A stretch of DNA of 64,000 bases from Sabellastarte sp. h YS-2021 (lineage: Eukaryota; Annelida; Polychaeta; Sabellida; Sabellidae), in contig OZ024935.1 in assembly GCA_964017235.1 (NCBI GenBank), forward strand, positions 34,575,596-34,639,595. The letters are read 5' to 3'. The notes beneath the pieces were generated by a model. That model was not told the origin of the DNA. It searched no databases and saw nothing but the letters and a program-made list of their open reading frames with translations. A program made the translations under genes and the position numbers. Of the stretch, positions 31,308 to 41,590 are shown one piece after another (the stretch's first letter is position 1; each line of letters begins with the position of its first letter).

Positions 31308-31710
31308 TTACCACAGAAATTGCAGGGCCCATGTTGCGTTTGAAGGGGAATAGGCAGAGTTGTGCTTGCTCACCACTGCTGTATCTACTGGCATCTGTGT
31401 CAGGTAGTCCACTTTAGCATGAAGACCTGTGAAATCTGCGGAGCTAGGGGCAGGAAGCTGTAAATCTTGAGCGCAACACGACCACTTCAGAAGATCCTGG
31501 ATCGTCTTAGTACCATGTATGAACGATAACGTGGAAGCATCCCTCGAGTGGTAGAAAGAATCAGTTGGTTGCTTCACTGTTTGTGAAGTGGGCCACGAAT
31601 GCTTCTTTCAAGTTGAACTCTGGTTCTCCTTCTGATGAGTCTGAAGTGACTGGTTCCTTCTGCTGGGTGGTTGATCGTAATTTGTATGCCGGAGAATCGT
31701 TCTTTAGCAT
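31308..31710 (-). pseudogene. gag-like remnant of the LTR element
   Basis: A start codon at 31710, just after the primer-binding site, opens a 49-codon frame (MLKNDSPAYKL ... FVAHFTNSEATN) that stops at 31561. A second frame (31577-31308, 89 codons, QPTDSFYHSRDAST ...) overlaps it in another phase. No zinc knuckle is present. Position directly behind the LTR is the main reason to call it gag-like; sequence alone would not identify it. Confidence 0.45.
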
Positions 31711-31722
31711 CTCTCACCAACT

Positions 31723-32579
31723 ATGAGCGGTGACTATTTTAGTCTATGTGGGGGTGAGTGTTGTCTGCCGCTCATCACAGGGGGTGTAAAAATAATTCCA
31801 AAATTGTAGATAATGTTCTTTATTCAGATAATATAATCACATAAAAATAAAACTATAATTCACTGTTATCATTGAACTTCCATTGAATTTGTATTTCTTG
31901 AATTATGAAGTCAAACTTGGGTAGTTGAAATATTAACATAAATAGAGGTTGCTGCTTTAAGTAGTTTGATTGTTCTGTGTTAGGTTCATAGAACTGATGT
32001 AACACAGAAAACCATTCCACTGATCAGCAGTCAACCTGTCTTGAGCAACTTATTAGTTCAATCTCCCCCAAAATCTCAGATTTTGTAAAGGCTTATATAG
32101 TTTAGTACAGGAAAGAGTGACAGTCATTTCTGGATCCCACTTACTGTATGAGCAATAATAATTAATGGGAAAGACTTCCTGATATTACATCCTGAACTGT
32201 ATCAATAACATCAAAGCATCTGTTTTCTTATAACTGTGTGGTCACCACTAAGAAGTCATAGAGTACATATGGGGGTTGAAAGCTGTAGTTATGATTAAAC
32301 TATTGTATTACTAACATATTTCCTGTTTTTGTTGTTCTTTAATCTAGTGACAGTGAAATATTGCAGCTAGTGCACTATAAACTTTTAGAAACAATTATAG
32401 CATGTTTTGAAGAATCCTGGTCTACAAATTACACAGATTAACTGTCAGTGTGTACAGGAAGTCATAATGATTAATACAAATATATACATGTGTAGGCTAA
32501 GGGAGAAATCTTAGTTCAACATAAAATTATTTACTTTTTAAAATGAACCCTAAATACACATAAAATACAGAATCTCACA
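31723..32579 (-). repeat. 5' LTR (minus-strand orientation)
   Basis: Direct-repeat partner of 29323-30179. Its minus-strand downstream edge leads into the candidate primer-binding site and the gag-like start codon at 31710. Confidence 0.9.
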
Positions 32580-32584
32580 ATTAT

Positions 32585-34070
32585 TTACTCGTTTTTTTCC
32601 ATGTAAAAAATCACTTCCTGGTTCAGATCTACGTATATTGTTTATCCCGAAACAGAAGTCAGGACAATTACTTTACACATGCGTACTCGAAATGCTGTGT
32701 CAGGACTGGAAATTTATAAGTAATTTAACTACATACAAATGTTTAGGTTGTTTAAATGTGAATTATTAAAATAGGTTACTAAGGATTAAAATAGGAACTT
32801 TTGACCTTTGATGTAAACTAGTGTGATTCTGTGTGACTTAATTATTTATTTATGTAACCTTCAAAACAGTATTGGTGACATGTGGTCAGTGTGACATATA
32901 ATCTATAGGTGTTATAAATGTACATTCTGTGGAGTCTAATTAATGCTAGCTGTTGGCTAGCTCACCATAATTTGTGACAGGAGTACATAATGTAGAATTG
33001 TTTCATGAATAGAAGATTTGGTGTCTCACTGTGAGCAGGGGACTTTGTGTCCCACATAGGCAGGCATTGACCACCTTGTTATGATGTCATATATAATAAT
33101 GGTTTATTGTGGTTATAAATAATTAAGGCATGACATCTGTTTTAAACATGCATCCACTAGTGTCACCAGATGTTAAAATGGTCATCAGTTCTGGGTATAA
33201 ATAGAGAGGTAAACTAGTTCAAAAGGGAGAGAGAGAGAATACTAAGAGAAGTAGAGAACAGAATGAGAGATTGAATATAAGAGAGATAGATTATTTTAGA
33301 GTTTTGTTTTATGTGAGGTGATATTTTAATGTAACAGTGAGTTGTTGAACAGTGGAATAATATTAGAACTGACTATCATAAAGACTTTTCTGTATTACTT
33401 TTGTATAACATCTGAAAATCTGTTATAGTTTATTAAAAATTAAATAAACATTACTTGTAACAATAAGAAAATAATCATTCATTACAGCTGATTATGCTAT
33501 TTACACTATATAATTTGGAAAACTTTGAAGACCATTTATCTATGTGACAGTTTATCTTAATGACCACCTGTGTACAACATTGTGAACACAAATATTTTGT
33601 TTAAGCATACTGCATTCAACCTTTTCAACATGTACCACGTGGGTAATACTAAACTCTCAATACTGACAAATATTAATTGATGACAATTTGAGAGAACAAT
33701 TCTGGGAGGTTTCCAAGCAATATTTCATAAACATTAAATAGTACAAACTACCCCATTACTAATGCATAATCATTGATAATAGTTTAACAAAGATACTTGC
33801 ATATGCTCAATTCTAATCCATTGTAAATATGCTCAAAAAGAACAAGTAAGAGTAACTTAAAAAATTTTGAGAAGTACACACAACTTAAAATAATTGAGTT
33901 TTCAAAGCTATTTTTTTACAGTGTAGTTTTCACAACAGCGGTTTTAAATGTAGAATTATAATTTAAAAATAATTTTCAGTTTGATTGTCAACCTTTGAGA
34001 CTACAGCTGTTATTAAAATCTATATGAGAATTTGTGATAACTTCACAGCCAAATATATTGCAGATATGGA
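32585..34070. other. AT-rich stretch without genes
   Basis: Contains a short GA run (GGGAGAGAGAGAGAATAC, 33225) and the right inverted end at 33912-33925. No gene recognised. Confidence 0.5.
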
Positions 34071-34080
34071 GTTGCTTAAC

Positions 34081-35024
34081 TTAATAACTAATAAAAAGTA
34101 CTTTAAGTGAAACGCACAAATTAAATAAGGACAGTGTAAGAACTAAGAAGAATGAATCAAAAGTACCTAGCTATTACACAATTCTCATTTTTAAAAATTT
34201 TTTTGAAAAGCTCACCACTTTTGGGAAAGGTACACAATTAACATACTCATGTCATGCAGTTTCCCATATTTTGTATTTTTTCCCAAAGTATGACTACTTC
34301 TTCCCTAACGAAAACAAACTTGGATTTATTATTGGAAAAGTGTATATCAATTTTAGGATCATCACACAGATTTCTCATCTAAAACATTAACATACTTAAC
34401 TTAATAACTAATAAAAAGTACTTTAAGTAAAATGCACAAATTAAATAAGGACAGTGTAAGAACTAAGAAGAATGAATCAAAACTACCTAGCTATTACACA
34501 ATTCTCATTTTTAAAATTTTTTTGAAAAGCTCACCACTTTTGGGGAAGGTACACAATTAACACACTCATGTCATGCAGCTTCCCATATTCAGTGTTTTTC
34601 CCAAAGTATGACTACTTCTTCCCTTAAGAAAACAAACTTGGATTTATTATTGGAAAAGTGTATATCAATTTTAGGAACATCACACAGATTTCTCATCTAA
34701 AACATTAACATACTTAACTTAATAACTAATAAAAAGTACTTTAAGTAAAATGCACAAATTAAATAAGGACAGTGTAAGAACTAAGAAGAATGAATCAAAA
34801 CTACCTAGCTATTACACAATTCTCATTTTTAAAATTTTTTTGAAAAGCTCACCACTTTTGGGGAAGGTACACAATTAACACACTCATGTCATGCAGCTTC
34901 CCATATTCAGTGTTTTTCCCAAAGTATGACTACTTCTTACCTTAAGAAAACAAACTTGGATTTATTATTGGAAAAGTGTATATCAATTTTAGGAACATCA
35001 CACAGATTTCTCATCTAAAACATA
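34081..35024. repeat. ~318-bp tandem repeat, three units
   Basis: TTAATAACTAATAAAAAGTAC begins units at 34081, 34401 and 34719. Units 2 and 3 are nearly identical (one C/A change near 34620/34939), while unit 1 is more diverged. Each contains ACCTAGCTATTACACAATTC and CATCACACAGATTTCTCATC. No open frame. Confidence 0.93.
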
Positions 35025-35863
35025 GCTACTTTTTAATGTTGGAAACCTAAACAAGATAATAATGTTGATTATTCTTGTGATAGAAGATTTACTTAGAATT
35101 AGTGTTGAAAAAGAGTACAACAATGTTAGGATCGATTTTCATCACTAAATGAATATGTTTTCAAAGGTCTGTGCCTGCTGGGTAGGCTTTCTCATTTATG
35201 CTACATTCTATGTATTGTGTTTGTGTATGCTGTAATCACCAATCCACAAACACCAGGCCATCCTTATCATAAGTGTTTTGCAATATGGTAAGAAATATTC
35301 CATTTTCTATGAAATAAAAACAAAATTTATGTATGTTGTTCCAAGCCGATTCTTTGCAGTGCCAACCGGTGATAACAAAAATAACAGTACCAATTATTTT
35401 CTACATCAATATTAAAACTTCAAGGCAGACCAAAGAACTTTCGAATCAATGTCTAGCAACAATACATAATTTCAACTATAAAATATAACTATCAAAATTA
35501 AAACTTGTGCATTGATGTGGCCACAATGAAAAAATTAGTAGTTTAATTTGACCAAGACTAAACAGACTTTATGAATGGATATAAAACAGTTGTAGAACCT
35601 ACAGAAAATAGTTAAATATAAAATGTAAGTCTATATGATCAAGCAGTGTAGAAGCATACACCGAATGTCTATTTTAAGCAATGCAAACAATCAAATATTT
35701 ATTACCACCACTGAGGAGGTATTGTTTTTATGATCTTCTGTTTGTCCATTTGTCTGTTTCCTTCTTAACAGGATTATGCAAATACTACTGGTTGGAATGT
35801 CATGAAAAAAAGTCAGAAGGTGGGTCTTGATACCATTAAATTTTAAGGGTGATCTGAATCAAC
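35025..35863. other. AT-rich stretch without genes
   Basis: No gene or array recognised. ACCACTGAGGAGGTATTG ... TTTGTCCATTTGTCTGTTTCC near 35706 looks like the start of an old dispersed element, but no partner copy lies in the window. Confidence 0.45.
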
Positions 35864-35874
35864 ATTTGGATATA

Positions 35875-36087
35875 TTTATTTATTTGGAGTTTTACATCAC
35901 TTTCAGCAATGTACAGGTCATATCATGACGGGTAGTTGGAAGGGCAGAGGAAACCGTTGATTCTGTACTGTAAACTGCCAACCAACGGCAAGCAACTACC
36001 AGCTTTCCCACTTGAGGTAAGGCTTGGAACCAAATCCCAATCTCAGAGGTGGGAGGCGAGTGTTACCACTGTGCCACCGTGGCCCCC
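35875..36087 (-). mobile_element. tRNA-derived SINE, copy 1 (diverged)
   Basis: On the minus strand it begins GGGGGCCACGGTGGCACAGTGG (box A region) and continues through the shared body (GGGAAAGCTGGTAGTTGC, CCCTTCCAACTACCCGTC) to an AATAAATAAA tail. It is flanked by ATTTGGATATA at 35864-35874 and 36088-36098, an 11-bp target duplication. Box B is degraded (GGGATTTGGTTCC in place of GGTTCGATCCC). It is the oldest of the three copies by divergence. Confidence 0.9.
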
Positions 36088-36098
36088 ATTTGGATATA

Positions 36099-37464
36099 AA
36101 AATTATGGATTTTCCATTTACTGGATGGTGCAAACACTACTAATGGGAACTTCATAAAAATCAGAATAAAAATAAGAAGATGGGTCTTAGAACAACTGAG
36201 ATCCTATTAAATATTGAAAGTGATATTACTCGCTATCTGGATACAAAGTAAAAGATTCAGATTTTGTCATTTGCTTATTATTATGTGCCTTGATAGGGGT
36301 CTGCATTCTCCAAATACTCACGTTTATAATTTCAATTTAACAACTCAAGTACCTGTGTGACTTTTTTACTGATTCTGATCAATTATTGCACTGATTGTAG
36401 TAAAAGATAGAAAGGATTGTCTCTATATTTAAATAAAATTGGAACTTTATATCTAAATTATTTCAATTTCAGTGGACTAGAGGACTTGTAAACCCCTATC
36501 TTATTTATAGTCCGTGTATTTAAGAGGACACGTTAAATTGATCCATTGAAAGATATAATTATCCCCTTAAAATAAAAAAAAGTTTCTGTGGAAATACTGT
36601 CACTGCAAAAGAATGGGGAATTAAAGATACATTTCTTATTTGTATGCAAATTTGTGTGCAGTACAACTGAATTCCTGGCAGTATCAGTTGACAATCTGAA
36701 CAATCAAACGGATGCACAGCATTATACAAGAAATATAAAAAAAATGTGTTGAATCAATGTAACTCGCAGTACATTTCCCACACTGTCAATAAGTTATCCT
36801 TTCCTTAAATCGGCTGTATATTTTCTCTTTGAGAGCTCACTGTATTTTTATGTTTTATATGGTAAAGAAATGTAGTCTCCCTTCTGATATGAATGAAGTG
36901 TTTTGGTACTTGCGAAGAATTACCACATCATTTTTACTTTTAAAATTCAAATTAGGCTCTACCAAACCACTAAAATTACTCCTGTTTCTTCAAAACCAGT
37001 TGGTCTAGTCTTAATGAAAGATTTAAACTCTATCTACAGGTATTGGAAAGAACACAGATAGCATCCCACTTTTGTTTCGAGGTTGGCTGTTGGTCACATA
37101 GTCGGCATATTTTGCCAACATTGGCTATTGGTTGCATGGTCCACAGGTTTTGCCATCATTGGGCAAACAGGCTTGCAAATCACTACTCAGGATGCATATC
37201 TCAATATTTTGCAACTGCTGTTCCAGCATTGAACCAACATTTGATTTTATTCAAGATGGTGATGAGCAATAATAGGGAATTTGGGGAAACAGTAAAAAAT
37301 ATTTATTATGGTATGTATCATCATATTGCAGCGAGCTCATTATTTTCAAAAATTTAGCACGAAATAATGTTCTTATTGTAAATTCACCATAAAAAAGTTT
37401 TTACTGAGCAGTATAATATTGTCACTGGATTATGGACTATCACCTTAAGACATTCTTCCACAAT
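36099..37464. other. AT-rich stretch without recognised genes
   Basis: The 104-codon plus-strand frame at 37043-37357 arises from loosely repeated TTTTGCCAACATTGGCTATTGG phrases and has no recognisable domain. Confidence 0.45.
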
Positions 37465-37477
37465 TATTAATCTTTGG

Positions 37478-37710
37478 AGGGGGCCACGGTGGCAGAGTGG
37501 TAACACTCTCGCCTCCCACCTCTGAGACTGGCGTTCGATCCCCGTACGGCCTCAAGTGGGAAAGCTGGTAGTTGCTTGCTGTTGGTCGGCAGTTTACAGT
37601 ACAGAACCCTAGCGAACTGTATGTACTGGTTTCCTCTGCCCTTCCAACTACCCGTCGTGATATGACCTGTAGTGTTGAAAGCGACGTAAAACCCCAAATA
37701 AATAAATAAA
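37478..37710 (+). mobile_element. tRNA-derived SINE, copy 2
   Basis: The head carries RNA polymerase III box A (TGGCAGAGTGG) and box B (CGTTCGATCCC). The body contains AAGCTGGTAGTTGCTTGC and CGTCGTGATATGACCTG, and the end GAAAGCGACGTAAAACCCC is followed by (AAAT)n. Flanks TATTAATCTTTGG at 37465-37477 and 37711-37723 are a 13-bp target duplication, so both ends are exact. The tail CGACGTAAAAC probably derives from a partner LINE, but no LINE with that tail is in the window. Confidence 0.95.
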
Positions 37711-37723
37711 TATTAATCTTTGG

Positions 37724-39301
37724 TAATGTAATTAATCAAGGATTCCTCTAAGACCAATCCACTATCTGACCATCATTTACCTTCTCTTAAACAATGGTCA
37801 CATCACTCCATGTTGCAATCTGATTGGCTGATGCTATAGATGGAGTAATAGGTTAAATACTGGAAATTTAAACTTTTACCAAGGTGTAACTGTGAGATTA
37901 GAATGTGAAATTATATGAATATCAAGATGGAAAGTGTTAAATAGAATATGAACTGTGAATAAATGAAAGTGAATCTGAAATAAAACCCAGACGGGTGACA
38001 CTTCCATTGTCTTAGCTCTCCATTATTTTCGCATAATGGAGGGTTAACAATACATTATTTTCTAACAGTGGATTGTGGTTTAGTTCAATGGCCAGTCTGC
38101 CAAGAACAAAAGGGTATTTGCCAGTCATCCTCAGCACAATGCATTTAATATTGAAATGTTTTCACAACTACTTTCATATTAATCAGTTCAGTGGGTACAT
38201 TTACAAAGTCTTTTCAATTCTGAATGACATTCAGAGTTCATAGAAAATACCAAACAATGCTACCTTCAGAATTTACCTCTGGACAAATACAAAAAAAAAT
38301 TTTTAATTCTTTGTATTTTCTTTACAATCTGACTTTACCATAATCTTCTGGGTACTTCTGTGTAATCAAAGGAGCAGCTACCTTTCAAACAAACTCACTG
38401 TTAAAATCTAAACCAGCTTACTATATTCAAAGGAGTGTTTTCAGCGGCTCAAAATTTACTCAAGTAAAATGAGAAAAGACGTAGTGCAATAATAGAGTAC
38501 TGAAATGCATTACTGCTGGGTTTAAATTCGATTTAAAGTTTCAATGTTTTTAAGAACAAAACAAAGATTTTAATTTGCCTTGTTACAGTTTGTTATATAC
38601 TTCTAAAATGAAACACGGTTGAATGAATTTTGTTGTTAATGTTGTGGATTAATTTTCATAGGAGGTATTTCTGAAAAACAAAATGTGGTGTTGGCATTCC
38701 ATGAGGCTTTTTTCCAGGAGAAAATCTTTCCAGGAGGCATTTTTTCCTTGATTCAAAGTAAGAGACAAAGAAGCACACAAAATAAAGATCTTGAGAAACC
38801 CCAAAAATTCAAAACAAAATGAAACAAGTGAGTAATTGTCCAGTACTACTTTCAATGCCCGAAACAGATAAATAATAGCTTCCTGTCTTAAAATAATCAC
38901 AGATCAATAAAGCACCATGAAACACTCACCACAACAAATTATTCACAGCATTGTTAAATGACCAATCTAATTTTTTCTGGAAAGTGTTTTTTTGTAAGTC
39001 ACAGATCCATATTTTATCGATATCATTATCCATAGTTAAACTTTGTGGCAGTCAGATTATATTAAAACTTTGCAAGCTTTATCCAAAATTATATTTTCTC
39101 ATAAATGAAAACCATTGGTATGCATGGTGAAACAATTTTAATTGTGTATTGAAATAAAAAAAAACAACCATAGAACTAATTTAGTCAAAGCCCCATATGG
39201 TATGCACACCAAATGAAACATTGCAAAGATTGTCTAGGTTGATTATTTGGTACAAGGTGTTAAATTATTGAATTAATAAATTGGTTTTACTTTACAGGGT
39301 T
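37724..39301. other. AT-rich stretch without recognised genes
   Basis: No gene, RNA gene or array recognised. Confidence 0.5.
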
Positions 39302-39424
39302 TTATAATAGATAATTGCCTCGTGGTGCTTTCATTATGTAAACTTATTAACCCTTCCGCCCTTTGGGCCTCAGACCATTAAGTTTACATAATGGAGTGCC
39401 TCTTGGCCATTATCTATGAAATAA
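39302..39424. mobile_element. Palindromic MITE-like element
   Basis: The left arm ATAGATAATTGCC ... CATTATGTAAACTTA and the right arm TAAGTTTACATAATGG ... GGCCATTATCTATG are inverted copies of ~42 bp with a few mismatches. The ~30-base centre is ACCCTTCCGCCCTTTGGGCC-like. The unit could fold almost end to end. No TSD could be fixed. Confidence 0.75.
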
Positions 39425-39704
39425 TGATGAAGTGTGAAATACGAATTTGTGACAATAGCTTGGAAAAAAATGAAAAAAAGAAATGAAACGAAAAAAAAAT
39501 GTCCAGAGTATTTATTTGTTTTTTTTTTCAGTGACAATCTATGGACTAGCTTAAGATTCCTGTTGTTCAGTTTTTCTGCATGTTGCTGGATAAGACAGCT
39601 ATATGCCACTTCTCTTGCAAGAAATGAATTAATTTAACCAAACAAAAACTACATCGCTGTAGAAACTAAACTTATTTAAACAATAATTGAAACCCCCAAT
39701 ACCT
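39425..39704. other. Spacer before the 93-bp minisatellite
   Basis: A-rich (AAAAAAAAATG runs); nothing recognised. Confidence 0.5.
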
Positions 39705-41590
39705 CATTCACACTACAGACAGTACCTTCAGCAGTTAGAGGTTTAACTCTGCGGTGGAATCGTATCCACCATATACCTTCTGAGAGATTTCCTGTATCAT
39801 TCACACTACAGACAGTACCTTCAGCAGTTAGAGGTTTAACTCAGCGGTGGAATCGCATCCACCATATACCTTCTGAGAGATTTCCTGTATCATTCACACT
39901 ACAGGCAGTACCTTCAGCAGTTAGAGGTTTAACTCAGCGGTGGAATCGTATCCACCATATACCTTCTGAGAGATTTCCTGTATCATTCACACTACAGGCA
40001 GTACCTTCAGCAGTTAGAGGTTTAACTCAGCGGTGGAATCGTATCCACCATATACCTTCTGAGAGATTTCCTGTATCATTCACACTACAGGCAGTACCTT
40101 CAGCAGTTAGAGGTTTAACTCAGCGGTGGAATCGTATCCACCATATACCTTCTGAGAGATTTCCTGTATCATTCACACTACAGGCAGAACCTTCAGCAGT
40201 TAGAGGTTTAACTCAGCGGTGGAATCGTATCCACCATATACCTTCTGAGAGATTTCCTGTATCATTCACACTACAGGCAGAACCTTCAGCAGTTAGAGGT
40301 TTAACTCAGCGGTGGAATCGTATCCACCATATACCTTCTGAGAGATTTCCTGTATCATTCACACTACAGGCAGAACCTTCAGCAGTTAGAGGTTTAACTC
40401 AGCGGTGGAATCGTATCCACCATATACCTTCTGAGAGATTTCCTGTATCATTCACACTACAGGCAGAACCTTCAGCAGTTAGAGGTTTAACTCAGCGGTG
40501 GAATCGTATCCACCATATACCTTCTGAGAGATTTCCTGTATCATTCACACTACAGGCAGTACCTTCAGCAGTTAGAGGTTTAACTCAGCGGTGGAATCGC
40601 ATCCACCATATACCTTCTGAGAGATTTCCTGTATCATTCACACTACAGGCAGAACCTTCAGCAGTCAGAGGTTTAACTCAGCGGTGGAATCGCATCCACC
40701 ATATACCTTCTGAGAGATTTCCTGTATCATTCACACTACAGGCAGTACCTTCAGCAGTTAGAGGTTTAACTCAGCGGTGGAATCGTATCCACCATATACC
40801 TTCTGAGAGATTTCCTGTATCATTCACACTACAGGCAGAACCTTCAGCAGTTAGAGGTTTAACTCAGCGGTGGAATCGTATCCACCATATACCTTCTGAG
40901 AGATTTCCTGTATCATTCACACTACAGGCAGAACCTTCAGCAGTTAGAGGTTTAACTCAGCGGTGGAATCGTATCCACCATATACCTTCTGAGAGATTTC
41001 CTGTATCATTCACACTACAGGCAGTACCTTCAGCAGTTAGAGGTTTAACTCAGCGGTGGAATCGTATCCACCATATACCTTCTGAGAGATTTCCTGTATC
41101 ATTCACACTACAGGCAGTACCTTCAGCAGTTAGAGGTTTAACTCAGCGGTGGAATCGTATCCACCATATACCTTCTGAGAGATTTCCTGTATCATTCACA
41201 CTACAGGCAGAACCTTCAGCAGTTAGAGGTTTAACTCAGCGGTGGAATCGCATCCACCATATACCTTCTGAGAGATTTCCTGTATCATTCACACTACAGG
41301 CAGTACCTTCAGCAGTTAGAGGTTTAACTCAGCGGTGGAATCGCATCCACCATATACCTTCTGAGAGATTTCCTGTATCATTCACACTACAGGCAGAACC
41401 TTCAGCAGTTAGAGGTTTAACTCAGCGGTGGAATCGTATCCACCATATACCTTCTGAGAGATTTCCTGTATCATTCACACTACAGGCAGTACCTTCAGCA
41501 GTTAGAGGTTTAACTCAGCGGTGGAATCGTATCCACCATATACCTTCTGAGAGATTTCCTGTATCATTCACACTACAGACAGTATAACCG
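39705..41590. repeat. 93-bp minisatellite: 20 complete units plus a partial unit
   Basis: CATTCACACTACAG begins units at 39705, 39798, 39891 and so on to 41565, every 93 bp with no insertion or deletion. Units differ almost only at two sites: CAGTACC/CAGAACC and CGTATCC/CGCATCC. Read as (T/A, T/C), the 20 units are TT TC TT TT TT AT AT AT AT TC AC TT AT AT TT TT AC TC AT TT. Each unit holds GGTGGA-ATCGTA-TCCACC, a 6-bp stem with the second variable site in its loop. Although 93 is a multiple of three, stops (TTAGAGGTTTAACTCAG) close the frames I checked, so I call it non-coding. Confidence 0.97.

Larger units (their letters stand above)
29323..32579 (-). mobile_element. Young internally deleted LTR retrotransposon (Ty3/gypsy-like relic), minus strand
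   Basis: Two direct repeats of ~857 bp (29323-30179 and 31723-32579) lie exactly 2,400 bp apart and differ at one base (29789 T versus 32189 C). On the minus strand the LTR begins TGTGAGATT. It is preceded by a purine-rich tract (AGGGGAGGATAA, 30180-30191) and followed on the internal side by a candidate primer-binding site TGGTGAGAG near 31719. The flanks ATTAT at 29318-29322 and 32580-32584 are a plausible 5-bp target duplication. The internal part is only ~1.54 kb, with a short gag-like piece and a chromodomain-like piece but no protease, reverse transcriptase or integrase core. Near-identical LTRs imply recent, trans-mobilised insertion. Confidence 0.9.
27234..33925. mobile_element. Possible large element defined by 14-bp inverted ends TACACTGTAAAAAA
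   Basis: TACACTGTAAAAAA at 27234-27247 is matched by its exact inverted complement at 33912-33925. Further in, both sides share words such as CTTAAGTT and GAGAAGTAC. Inside the left part, GTTGCATAGCCTGG (27273) and CCTGGCTATGTAAC (27428) form a second inverted pair. The intervening 6.7 kb includes the later LTR retrotransposon but no recognised transposase. The two ends may instead belong to separate MITEs that share termini. Low confidence that this is one unit. Confidence 0.3.

Noticed and set aside
33225..33250. GA-rich microsatellite
   Set aside because: Only about five dinucleotide repeats; not notable.
37043..37357. 104-codon plus-strand frame
   Set aside because: Arises from loosely repeated phrases; no homology or motif recognised.
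39705..41590. CRISPR-like array
   Set aside because: Units are 93 bp in direct contact without unique spacers; this is an ordinary minisatellite in an animal genome.
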